This document shows positions 8,695 through 16,562 of a stretch of DNA of 19,498 nucleotides, piece by piece. How positions within the stretch are numbered: position 1 is the stretch's first letter; every line of letters starts with the position of its first letter. Source of the stretch: CAIWGV01 sp964515175 (lineage in GTDB: Bacteria > Pseudomonadota > Alphaproteobacteria > UBA7879 > UBA5542); contig CAZEUR010000020.1 in the NCBI GenBank assembly GCA_964515175.1, positions 1 to 19,498 on the forward strand, given 5' to 3'. The position numbers and the translations under genes are program-made. Under the pieces are notes generated by a model. That model saw only the letters and a program-made list of their open reading frames with translations, searched no databases and had not been told where the DNA came from.

Positions 8695-9276
8695 TTACCC
8701 TCTTCCTGATTTCAGTGCTGCAAGGGCTTCTTCTGTAATATCCAACCTAGGATCATAATAGGGACATTGTTGATGAAAAATAACAATGTCTGCCTTATGT
8801 TTTTTCGCGATCTCTGCTACGACCCCGTTGATCCTTTGACGTAGATTATGAATAGACTTCTCATGATGTTCATTAATATCTTTTTGTCTTCTTTCAGCTT
8901 CTTGTTGTGTCTTCATCACCTTTTCAGCAAAACCTTTCTGGCGATCTTCAAAGGATTTAGATTGAGAGGGATCTTTAAAATTAATGTTTTTCTGGGATTC
9001 TGACAAAGTTTGGTTTTCTTGCCTTAACTGTATTTCAAGAGCCGAAAATTCACGGTGATACCCTTCTAGTTTTTGACCAAGATTTTTCTTTAAAGCCTTC
9101 ATCTCAGGTAGATTTTCCCACAAATATTCCCACCGGATGACAAGAATCTGCAAAGATTCTGTCTCTTTTCTTTGTTGGCAGAGAGGATATAGAAAATAAG
9201 CGCCCCCTCCTAGGGCAAGGGCAAGAGCAACCGCCACCCATAGAGCTGAAAAATTTTTTTTAGATTTCCTAAACAC
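8695..9276 (-). CDS. OmpH/Skp-family periplasmic chaperone-like protein
   Basis: A 193-residue protein between bamA and lpxD, exactly where skp (ompH) sits. Skp holds unfolded outer-membrane proteins in the periplasm before the Bam complex folds them. Visible features are a basic N-terminus and a hydrophobic stretch at residues about 11-31, then a short strand-like ILVIRWEYLWENLPEM in place of the family's VVDVQ..L.E.P, and a long charged helical part (about 55-165) rich in K, E and Q that fits the coiled-coil tentacles. Sequence divergence from Skp is high, and no clear AxA cleavage site follows the hydrophobic segment, so it may stay anchored. Start appears to be GTG 9274-9276, two bases after the bamA stop, without a good ribosome site. 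The assignment rests mainly on position and coiled-coil shape. Confidence 0.85.
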   Translation of the reverse strand: MFRKSKKNFSALWVAVALALALGGGAYFLYPLCQQRKETESLQILVIRWEYLWENLPEMKALKKNLGQKLEGYHREFSALEIQLRQENQTLSESQKNINFKDPSQSKSFEDRQKGFAEKVMKTQQEAERRQKDINEHHEKSIHNLRQRINGVVAEIAKKHKADIVIFHQQCPYYDPRLDITEEALAALKSGRG

Positions 9277-9278
9277 AA

Positions 9279-11552
9279 TTAAAAGCGCCCTGTACCAAAG
9301 TTTACAAGAACCATAGACGTTTTGTCTCCCAATTTCTTAACAATTGGGAATCCAAAATCCACCCGAATGAGCCCCATTGGAGACGCCCAACCAAATCCAA
9401 AGCCGACCGCAACACGCATCCCTTTCTCGTTGAAAACGTTTGATGAAGTTTCTTTGGAATCCCAGGTTGTTCCTGAATCCAAAAAGACAGATCCTCTGAT
9501 TCCCAATTCACGAGAAATCCCAATAGGAAAAGTAGCTTCTGTGGAGAAGGTGAACATACGATCTCCTCCCAAATCGTCCCGGTTTCCTAACTTAGAGTGT
9601 GGGCCCACACCGCCGTAATCAAACCCTCTGAGAGTATTTCCTCCTAAGTGGAACTTGTCATTAACGCGAAGTTTTTGCCCAAGTCCCTGAGCTATACCCG
9701 CCTCTGATACGATACCAAATGTAATTTCATCCAGGGGCGTAAAGTAAATTTCGCCGCCTATAACGTTCTTTGTGAAACGAACATTCCCGCCCAATCCAGC
9801 AAAATCGTTATTCATTGTCGCGATATAACCGCTCGTTGGAGCAAATTTAAAGTCTCTTGTGTCGTAGCTCAATGTGTGCCCCACAAGAGAGACGGTCTTC
9901 TTACCAGATTGCTCCCTAATTTGAGGAGCAGCATTAGCATTAATAGTACCAATCCTATCTAAAGCAACCATGTAATTCCACTTTTGGATTAAGTGCTCTG
10001 ATAAATGGTACCCCATCCATACACGAGCACTGGTCTGATCCTGGGTATAGGAACTTTCTGACTCATTGTTTTGCTTGACCTTACCGCCTCCAACGCCTGC
10101 CACTAAATCTTTATTTAAGAAATAAGGATCTTGGAAACTGACATCTAAACTTTGACGGAGTTTTGCATAATAGATTCTAGAGTTGAACTCATAGGCTCGA
10201 CCAAAAAGGTTTCTCTCTGTAAAGTTAACCATACCAAAAGGTCCTTCAGCCGTGTTATATCCCGCAGAAAAGTTTATTTCTCCTGTTGATTGCTCTTCCA
10301 CCAACACTTCTTCATCAGTTTTTTCAAGGTCACCCACAACCGGCACCGATTTCAACTCCACCTTTTTAAAGAAGCCGAGGTTTTGAAGGTTTTTATCAGA
10401 GGCACGGAGCTTTGTGCTATTGAAAGGATCTCCTTCTGCCACCAGCAATTGCCGACGAATGACCGAGTCTATGGTGCGGGAATTCCCAATGATATTAATT
10501 TTGTTGATGAAGACCTTAGGCCCTTCCACAAGCTTATAAACTAATTTAATTGTTCTTTTCTCCTCATCCCGCGAAGGAATGGGCTGGATTTCCACAAAAG
10601 CATACCCGTGGTCGCCCGCAATATTTGTGATGGTTTCCGTATCTTTTTCAATAACAGCTGTAGAATACCAATCCCCTTGTTTTGCTCCAAGCTTCTTGAT
10701 AATTTCCTCTACCTTCAGATAAGGAATAGTATTTTGAACGGTAATTTCCCCAAACTTATACCTTTCCCCTTCCTCTAAGGTAAAGGTAATGATAAACCCA
10801 TCTCGAGCCGGCACCAATTCTGCAACAGCAGAGACCACTCGGAAATCCGCATAGCCTTTTGAGAGGTAGAACTTACGAAGATTCTCTCGATCTCCCTCCA
10901 ACCGCGTTGGAACATAAACGTCGTCATTTGCAAAAAATCTCCACCAGTGAGCCTCTTTCGTCAAAATGATCTGCCGCAATTGATCGTTCGTAAATTTTTT
11001 GTTTCCAACAAACTTAATGCTTCTTACGCTGGCAGAGGGTCCTTCCACGATTTCAAAAACAACATCCACTCTGTTTTGTTCTCTTTTGATGATTTGAGGC
11101 GTCACCTTCGCCCCAAAATATCCCTTAGCTTGATAAATAGCTAAGATTCTTTGAACTTCTTCATAGACCTTATTCTTGTTTAAAAGTTGTCGAGGCTGAA
11201 TCTTAACTTCCGTATTAAAAATTTTATCGCTTATGTTTTTATTTCCCTCAAAAACAATGCGATTTATGCTAGGATTTTCAACAATTCGTACGACTAAAGT
11301 AGACCCTTCCTGCTTAATAGAAACATCTGAAAAATAGTTAGAATTATAAATAGCTTTTAGATTGTCATCAATTTCCTGCTGTGTAGGAGCTTGGCCCTCT
11401 TGAACGGTGATATAGCCAAGAATTGTATTGGTCTCAATTCTTTCATTTCCTTCAATTACAATTTTTGAAATGGGCACGGCTTGCGCAATACCACAACTCA
11501 AAAAAATCACACTTGCAAGAATTCCCCATACTTTATTCACATTAATCCTCAT
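9279..11552 (-). CDS. bamA: outer-membrane protein assembly factor BamA
   Basis: Essential Omp85 protein that inserts beta-barrels into the outer membrane. I choose ATG 11550-11552 (757 residues, two bases after the rseP stop): it gives a clean signal peptide ending GIAQA at residue 25. A GTG three codons earlier is possible. Five POTRA domains follow (about 26-420), each ending in a strand/loop such as VEGNERI, FEGNKNI, FVGNKKF and IIGNSRTIDSVIRRQLL. The barrel (about 425-757) contains the L6 signature LRGFDYGGVGP, corresponding to the VRGF motif, and the protein ends in Phe, the usual barrel-terminal residue. Skp-like and lpxD genes follow. Confidence 0.97.
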   Translation of the reverse strand: MRINVNKVWGILASVIFLSCGIAQAVPISKIVIEGNERIETNTILGYITVQEGQAPTQQEIDDNLKAIYNSNYFSDVSIKQEGSTLVVRIVENPSINRIVFEGNKNISDKIFNTEVKIQPRQLLNKNKVYEEVQRILAIYQAKGYFGAKVTPQIIKREQNRVDVVFEIVEGPSASVRSIKFVGNKKFTNDQLRQIILTKEAHWWRFFANDDVYVPTRLEGDRENLRKFYLSKGYADFRVVSAVAELVPARDGFIITFTLEEGERYKFGEITVQNTIPYLKVEEIIKKLGAKQGDWYSTAVIEKDTETITNIAGDHGYAFVEIQPIPSRDEEKRTIKLVYKLVEGPKVFINKINIIGNSRTIDSVIRRQLLVAEGDPFNSTKLRASDKNLQNLGFFKKVELKSVPVVGDLEKTDEEVLVEEQSTGEINFSAGYNTAEGPFGMVNFTERNLFGRAYEFNSRIYYAKLRQSLDVSFQDPYFLNKDLVAGVGGGKVKQNNESESSYTQDQTSARVWMGYHLSEHLIQKWNYMVALDRIGTINANAAPQIREQSGKKTVSLVGHTLSYDTRDFKFAPTSGYIATMNNDFAGLGGNVRFTKNVIGGEIYFTPLDEITFGIVSEAGIAQGLGQKLRVNDKFHLGGNTLRGFDYGGVGPHSKLGNRDDLGGDRMFTFSTEATFPIGISRELGIRGSVFLDSGTTWDSKETSSNVFNEKGMRVAVGFGFGWASPMGLIRVDFGFPIVKKLGDKTSMVLVNFGTGRF

Positions 11553-11554
11553 TT

Positions 11555-12685
11555 TTACCACTTGTGACAGAAATCTAAAATACTTCCCACCACATTAAAC
11601 CTAACCAAATCATTCCAAAGAGTTCCTAACATAAATACTCCTAGAATCCCAAGACCTATTTTAAAAGCAATTTCGTGAACCTTAGGGCTCATAGGTTTTC
11701 CCCGGATAGCTTCAACGATATAGAAGAACAAATGCCCCCCATCTAACCCCGGAACAGGAACCAAATTAATGACCCCAAGATTCAAAGAAAGTATTGCCAT
11801 GAATTGGAGAAGAGCTATAATCCCTCCCTCAAAACTATCTTTCGACATCTTAGCAATGCTCATCACACTTCCCAGCTTAGAGGCATCTTCTTTTGAAGAA
11901 ACTGCCGCACCCAGAAACCGCAAAAGCTCCCCACTCATGGAAAAAACTGACTTAATCGCGGCAATTGGAGATCCGAAGAAGCTATGAGGAATTAACTCTG
12001 GCATCACCCCAATCATACCAATTTTTACTTTTGAAGTTGCCTGGACGCCATCAGGGATAACGGTAATAGTTCGTCGTTCGTCAGCACGTTGAATTTGAAA
12101 AGATAAGGGATTTCCCGGGTTTTTAGTAATTACATTTTGAATTTGCCTAAAGGTTTCCACAGGAGTCTCATTCACAGACAAAACCCTATCACCCGGCTGA
12201 ATGCCAGCTTGTGCCGCAACACTTCCTTGTTTAATTTCACCAAAGATGGGGGCTGTGCTTTGCTCTCCCTTTACATAAAAGACGATGGTCAAAAAAAGAA
12301 TCGCCAGAATAATGTTCGCCAAGGGCCCCATACCGGAAACCTCGATCCGTTGCCACACAGTCTTTGAATCAAGAGTCTGTTTCTTCTCAGCACTCGTAAG
12401 TTTAAGATTTTTCTCAAAATCAGGAAGGCTGGCAGCGTTTGCATCTCCAAACATTTGCACATAGCCCCCAAAAGGAATGAGACTAAACTTCCACCGTGTA
12501 CCGTGGCTATCTTTCCATCCAAAAAGCTCTGGACCAAATCCAATAGAAAAGGCTTCCACACGAACCCCATTCCGACGTGCTGCCCAGTAATGACCTAATT
12601 CATGAAAAAAAACCAATACGGTCAAGACTAAAAGAAAGGGGAAAACCCACGATAATACTGCCTGCGCTGATGCTAAAAATTCCAT
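11555..12685 (-). CDS. rseP: RIP metalloprotease RseP (site-2 protease)
   Basis: Inner-membrane zinc protease that cleaves within the membrane, in E. coli releasing sigmaE by cutting RseA and clearing signal-peptide remnants. The 376-residue product has HELGH at residues 28-32 in the first transmembrane helix and NLVPVPGLDGGH at about 307-318, which supplies the third zinc ligand. The MRE-beta type loop (GFGPELFGW, IPFGGYVQMFGD) lies between. One PDZ domain is recognisable at about 143-215 (GSVAAQAGIQPGDRVLSVN); enterobacterial RseP has two. The ATG has a strong GAGGTG 6 nt upstream, in the 50-bp gap after cdsA. In many alphaproteobacteria dxr lies in that gap; here it does not. The stop is two bases before the bamA ATG. 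Confidence 0.96.
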   Translation of the reverse strand: MEFLASAQAVLSWVFPFLLVLTVLVFFHELGHYWAARRNGVRVEAFSIGFGPELFGWKDSHGTRWKFSLIPFGGYVQMFGDANAASLPDFEKNLKLTSAEKKQTLDSKTVWQRIEVSGMGPLANIILAILFLTIVFYVKGEQSTAPIFGEIKQGSVAAQAGIQPGDRVLSVNETPVETFRQIQNVITKNPGNPLSFQIQRADERRTITVIPDGVQATSKVKIGMIGVMPELIPHSFFGSPIAAIKSVFSMSGELLRFLGAAVSSKEDASKLGSVMSIAKMSKDSFEGGIIALLQFMAILSLNLGVINLVPVPGLDGGHLFFYIVEAIRGKPMSPKVHEIAFKIGLGILGVFMLGTLWNDLVRFNVVGSILDFCHKW

Positions 12686-12735
12686 TAATCACCTCACCCG
12701 AGATACTAAGGCTCTTTTGCTTGGTTTACAAGCCC

Positions 12736-13587
12736 TTATTTCAAATTAAATAGCATGATTTGGGGATACAAAAAAATGGCAAGAGCAACGAACGGCAAAA
12801 CAAATAAGAAGCCATCCAGTCGATCAAACAAACCCCCATGCCCTGGAATGATGTCCCCACTATCCTTAATTTTATGAATTCTTTTAAGCTTTGATTCCAG
12901 AAGATCTCCGATTGCGGCCCCAAATGCCATACAAAGACAAATTCCCATGAATTTTTTTAGAGAGACATTGCTTTCAACAAAAAAGTAGAAAATTCCCCCG
13001 CTGAGAGTGGCGCAGGCCAACCCCCCAAAAAATCCAGACCAAGTCTTGGAAGGACTGATGGCAGCCATTAGTTTGGGTCCTCGGAGCCAGGTTCCGAATC
13101 CGTAAGCGGCTATGTCATTTACAGCCACAATCATCATGACCCACCCCACAAGAGCAACCCCCCCAAATAAACTATCCACCATCCAAACAGCCGCTGCACA
13201 GGGAAGACCTATATAGAGAATTCCCAAAGAAACCCAGAGAAATCGACGATACCAGGCAATCCAGCTCAGCAAAATTGAAACGCTTGCAGCACTCAATAAA
13301 ATACCAAGCCCTAAATAAGATCTCCCCGTCATGGTTGCGTACATGCTTCCATACACAACCCCTATCATAATGAAAGTTGTTTTCTTTGGAGGCAATCCAC
13401 AAATTTTAACCCATTCAACAATCAAAGCGCCTGACAAGAGAAAGAAAAGGCATTGAATTGCCAAAGGCCCTCCCCACAAAATCCCACAAAAAACAAGGCT
13501 CATACCTAATCCAGAAACAATCCGTTTCTGAAGAGGGGTTAAAACGTCTAAATGAGAGTTTATATAAGATAAAATATTTTTTTTCAT
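12736..13587 (-). CDS. cdsA: phosphatidate cytidylyltransferase
   Basis: Makes CDP-diacylglycerol from phosphatidate and CTP in the inner membrane, the branch point to all phospholipids. The 283-residue protein has several hydrophobic segments (about 30-55, 70-135, 145-165, 185-225). The CDP-diglyceride synthase signature is complete at residues 232-258 (S-K-L-K-R ... K-D-S-G-D ... P-G-H-G-G-L-F-D-R-L-D). SPSKTWSGFFGG at about 178-189 is also typical. ATG 13585-13587 overlaps the uppS TGA by the ATGA pattern. A 50-bp gap separates it from rseP. Confidence 0.96.
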   Translation of the reverse strand: MKKNILSYINSHLDVLTPLQKRIVSGLGMSLVFCGILWGGPLAIQCLFFLLSGALIVEWVKICGLPPKKTTFIMIGVVYGSMYATMTGRSYLGLGILLSAASVSILLSWIAWYRRFLWVSLGILYIGLPCAAAVWMVDSLFGGVALVGWVMMIVAVNDIAAYGFGTWLRGPKLMAAISPSKTWSGFFGGLACATLSGGIFYFFVESNVSLKKFMGICLCMAFGAAIGDLLESKLKRIHKIKDSGDIIPGHGGLFDRLDGFLFVLPFVALAIFLYPQIMLFNLK

Positions 13588-14315
13588 TGAACTTGCTCTG
13601 AAGTTTTGCCAAACCGACGCTCTCGCTCATCATACGCAGAAAGTGCTTTCTGGAATTCCTGTTTTGAAAATTCTGGCCATAGTGTTTCTGTGAAATACAG
13701 CTCCGCATAAGCACTCTGCCACAAAAGAAAATTACTCAGCCGTTGTTCCCCACTCGTGCGAATAAACAAATCTGGATCTGGGATCCCAACCGTATAGAGA
13801 AACTCTTCTACTTTTTCTGCCGTTATTTGAGACATCTCAAGACCCGCCGCCATCATCTTTCGGAAAGCTTCCGTAATTTCCTCCCGAGATCCATAGCTCA
13901 AGGCCACTTGCAGCGTAAGTATCGAGTTATCTTTCGTTTCCTCTTCCGCATGCAGAATAAGGTCTTGGATGTCCTTGTCTAATCGGCTTCTTTCCCCAAT
14001 CATCCGCAAAGACACACCCTGCTTTTTAAAGGTCTTGATCTCGTTTTTCAGATAAAATCTCAGAAGATTCATAAGACCTGACACTTCTTCTTCCGGTCTA
14101 TGCCAGTTTTCCGTGGAAAAAGCATAGATCGTTAGGTAGGGAATCTTTTGAGCAATACATTCCTCAATAATAGATTTAACGTTTTCCACACCTCGACGAT
14201 GACCAAAAAGCCGAGGTTTTCCCTGAGATTTAGCCCAACGACCATTCCCATCCATAACAATGGCAACGTGAGTTGGGGATTTTACGTGAGGTTTCAATAA
14301 AGACTCCGCGCTCAA
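13584..14315 (-). CDS. uppS: isoprenyl transferase (undecaprenyl diphosphate synthase family)
   Basis: cis-Prenyltransferase that extends farnesyl diphosphate with isopentenyl diphosphate to the C55 carrier used for peptidoglycan and LPS. Signature HVAIVMDGNGRWAKSQG holds the catalytic Asp22, GHRRGVENV follows, YAFSTENWHRP is the flexible-loop region, and IRTSGEQRLSNFLLWQSAY the C-terminal substrate site. No ATG is available before the signature. The TTG at 14313-14315 overlaps the frr stop (TTGA). A second TTG at 14295-14297 has GGAG at the right distance (6 nt) and would give 237 residues. Both are plausible, and I give the longer form. Its substrate must come from an isoprenoid source not encoded here (dxr is absent). 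Confidence 0.95.
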   Translation of the reverse strand: MSAESLLKPHVKSPTHVAIVMDGNGRWAKSQGKPRLFGHRRGVENVKSIIEECIAQKIPYLTIYAFSTENWHRPEEEVSGLMNLLRFYLKNEIKTFKKQGVSLRMIGERSRLDKDIQDLILHAEEETKDNSILTLQVALSYGSREEITEAFRKMMAAGLEMSQITAEKVEEFLYTVGIPDPDLFIRTSGEQRLSNFLLWQSAYAELYFTETLWPEFSKQEFQKALSAYDERERRFGKTSEQVQ

Positions 14316-14869
14316 ATCTGCATAATATCTTTTTCTTTGTGCGCATACAGATCGTCAATCATCTTGATATATTTATCTGTTAACTCCTGGACTTCTTCTG
14401 AAAAACGATGATGTTCATCTTCTGTAATTTCGCTCTTTTTCTCCATGTCTTTCAAAGAATCCATCCCGTCACGTCGAACGTTTCGAACGCTGATCTTTGT
14501 GGCTTCAGAATACTTTGCCGCAACTTTAGTGAGTTCACGGCGCCTCTCTTCGCTCAGATCTGGCAAAGGCAGCCGAATAAGTTGGCCCTCAACCAAAGGA
14601 TTAAGTCCTAAATTCGCTTCCATCAAAGCTTTTTCAACGCTTTTAATCATGCCATGATCCCAAACTTGAATGGAAAGCATGCGCGGCTCAGGTGCACTGA
14701 TGGTGCCCAACTGGGAAATAGGCATCTGAGATCCATAAGCATCCACAGTCACATGATCTAAGAGCGCTGTCGTTGCTCGACCAGTCCTGAGTGCCTGAAA
14801 ATCCTTTTTTAAAACGTCCAGAGAACTGTCCATCTTTTTTTTAAGTTGCTCTATAAGCTCTAATGCCAT
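14312..14869 (-). CDS. frr: ribosome recycling factor
   Basis: Splits post-termination ribosomes together with EF-G. The 185-residue product is a normal Frr length. Conserved segments are LRTGRATTALLD, VDAYGSQMPISQLGTIS and PEPRMLSIQVWD; then NPLVEGQLIRLPLPDLSEERRREL, the hinge-proximal RNVRRDGMD, and a charged C-terminal helix. ATG 14867-14869 has a near-perfect AGGAGG 5 nt upstream; those bases also include the end of the pyrH TAG (14878-14880), so the two genes are packed tightly. The end overlaps the uppS TTG start. Confidence 0.97.
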   Translation of the reverse strand: MALELIEQLKKKMDSSLDVLKKDFQALRTGRATTALLDHVTVDAYGSQMPISQLGTISAPEPRMLSIQVWDHGMIKSVEKALMEANLGLNPLVEGQLIRLPLPDLSEERRRELTKVAAKYSEATKISVRNVRRDGMDSLKDMEKKSEITEDEHHRFSEEVQELTDKYIKMIDDLYAHKEKDIMQI

Positions 14870-14877
14870 TTTTCCTC

Positions 14878-15603
14878 CTAGCTGATAAGTGTGAATCGTT
14901 CTTCGCCCTGCAACACTTTTCTGAAGCAGTCATTTCCTTGCAAAGAAAAAACAAGAATCGGCAATTTATACTCTTGTGCCAAAGAGATCGCCGGCAAATC
15001 CATAATTCTTAAATTACGGGCCAAAATATCTTTATAGCTTAATTCATCAAATCGTTCTGCTGTTGGCTCTTTTTTGGGATCTGCGCTATAAACACCATCC
15101 ACTTGGGTGGCTTTCATCAAAACATCGCATTCCATCTCTATGGATCTCAATACAGCTGCCGTATCTGTGGTAAAGAAAGGTGCTGCTGTGCCGCCCACAA
15201 AAATAGCGACCCTATCCTCTTCTAAGGCCTGAAGAGCATGCCTTTGTGTAAACTCTTCGCACACCAAAGGCACCTGAACGCTAGAAAAGACCTTATTGGA
15301 AATCCCCCTCTCCGTCATTTTGCTTTGGAGAGCCAACCCGTTGATGACGGTGGCTAGCATGCCCATGTGGTCTCCCGTCACGCGATCAAAAAGACCTCTT
15401 GTGGAAGAAGGAACACCCCTATGAATGTTTCCTCCCCCAACAACAAGGGCAACTTGAACCCCACTATTTAAAAGGTTTTGAATGGCTTCAACAATCTTAT
15501 CAAGAGTTTTATGGCAGAATATATCTTCTGATTTGCCACCAAGAGCCTCTCCAGAAAGTTTAATTAAAACTCTACTGTATTTATTTTTATTCGACGCGCT
15601 CAT
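14878..15603 (-). CDS. pyrH: UMP kinase
   Basis: Amino-acid-kinase-fold enzyme that phosphorylates UMP to UDP for pyrimidine nucleotide supply. I choose ATG 15601-15603, which gives 241 residues, the E. coli length. GGGGG lies 7 nt upstream. Another ATG two codons earlier would sit one base from that ribosome site. The open frame extends about 50 codons further into tsf, but that part is unlike PyrH. Motifs are the N-terminal RVLIKLSGEALGG, VALVVGGGNIHRG, DHMGMLATVING (PyrH hallmark), and the C-terminal TTDTAAVLRSIE and DGVYSADPKKEP. The tsf stop is 25 nt upstream. The rpsB-tsf-pyrH-frr order is classical. Confidence 0.97.
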   Translation of the reverse strand: MSASNKNKYSRVLIKLSGEALGGKSEDIFCHKTLDKIVEAIQNLLNSGVQVALVVGGGNIHRGVPSSTRGLFDRVTGDHMGMLATVINGLALQSKMTERGISNKVFSSVQVPLVCEEFTQRHALQALEEDRVAIFVGGTAAPFFTTDTAAVLRSIEMECDVLMKATQVDGVYSADPKKEPTAERFDELSYKDILARNLRIMDLPAISLAQEYKLPILVFSLQGNDCFRKVLQGEERFTLIS

Positions 15604-15628
15604 AGGCATACCCCCTTTGAGGTCAAAT

Positions 15629-16552
15629 TTATTTTTGTAAACTTGCGACCTCAGCTGCAAAATCACCTTCTTCTTTTTCGATGCCTTCGCCCAAAGCGAA
15701 TCGCACAAAACCAGAAAGTTCGACAGGAAGATGTTTCTTGCCAAAATCTTCAATGATTTTCTTTACCTTACTGTCAGGATCCATGATAAAAGATTGCTCC
15801 ATAAGAACAACTTCCTCATAAAGCTTTCGAAGCCCCCCTTCAATCATTTTCTCAATAACAGCCTCTGGCTTACCAGACGCCCGAGCTTTTTCAGAAATAA
15901 TAGCTTTTTCCCTATCCAACAAGGCACTATCAAGCCCTAATACATGAATAGACTGAGGATTTGATGCCGCCACATGCATTGCAATCTGGCGTCCTAATGT
16001 TTCTAACTCTTGCTTATCTGCTTCAGACTCTAGGGCCACAATGACCCCAATACGCCCTAATCCCGAAACAAGAGATCCATGCATATAGCAGACAACCACA
16101 CCCTGAGAAACCTCCAGACGCGCCGTGCGACGAAGATTCATATTTTCACCGACGATGGAAATAAGATGAGTTAATTCCTCTCCCACCGTACGGCCAGTAT
16201 CATCTCCATAAGCCTGATTTGAAAATTCAGCCAAATCCCCTTTGAAGGAGGAGGCCAACTTTACAGCGTGGCTCACAAACCCTTGAAACTTATCATTCCT
16301 CGCCACAAAGTCTGTCTCAGCATTGACTTCTATAATGGCCCCAACAGTTCCCTGAGCATCAACACCCACAAGCCCTTCAGCCGTTACACGTCCTGCTTTT
16401 TTGGCCGCCGCAGCAAGACCTTTTTTGCGAAGCCAATCAACAGCTTGCTCAAGATCTCCCTGAACTTCACCTAAAGCTTTTTTGCAGTCCATCATGCCCG
16501 CACCCGTACGGTCGCGAAGCTCCTTTACGAGAGATGCTGTAATTTCTGCCAT
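15629..16552 (-). CDS. tsf: translation elongation factor Ts
   Basis: Nucleotide-exchange factor for EF-Tu. Start ATG 16550-16552 gives MAEITASLVKELRDRTGAGMMDCKKAL, the usual UBA-like N-terminal domain, preceded by GGAGGG at ideal spacing. The TTG directly before it is unlikely to be used. TDFVARND at residues 80-87, the EF-Tu-contacting motif, is intact. The rest follows the family, with LGRIGVIVALE, AMHVAASNP and a C-terminal coiled-coil/LMEQ.FIMDPD...V module. At 307 residues it is slightly longer than the E. coli protein (283). rpsB lies 10 nt upstream and pyrH 25 nt downstream. Confidence 0.97.
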   Translation of the reverse strand: MAEITASLVKELRDRTGAGMMDCKKALGEVQGDLEQAVDWLRKKGLAAAAKKAGRVTAEGLVGVDAQGTVGAIIEVNAETDFVARNDKFQGFVSHAVKLASSFKGDLAEFSNQAYGDDTGRTVGEELTHLISIVGENMNLRRTARLEVSQGVVVCYMHGSLVSGLGRIGVIVALESEADKQELETLGRQIAMHVAASNPQSIHVLGLDSALLDREKAIISEKARASGKPEAVIEKMIEGGLRKLYEEVVLMEQSFIMDPDSKVKKIIEDFGKKHLPVELSGFVRFALGEGIEKEEGDFAAEVASLQK

Positions 16553-16562
16553 CAAACCCTCC

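Noticed and set aside
8126..8758. Plus-strand open frame of 210 codons opposite lpxD
   Set aside because: Shadow of lpxD hexapeptide repeats; Cys/His/Arg-rich translation with no family resemblance and no ribosome site.
12686..12735. GCTTG/CAAGC hairpin between cdsA and rseP as a terminator or regulatory RNA
   Set aside because: Five base pairs and followed by purines, not a U-run; probably chance.
15604..15753. Upstream in-frame extension of pyrH into tsf
   Set aside because: The extension does not resemble PyrH, whereas ATG 15603 gives the standard 241 residues and has GGGGG at good spacing.
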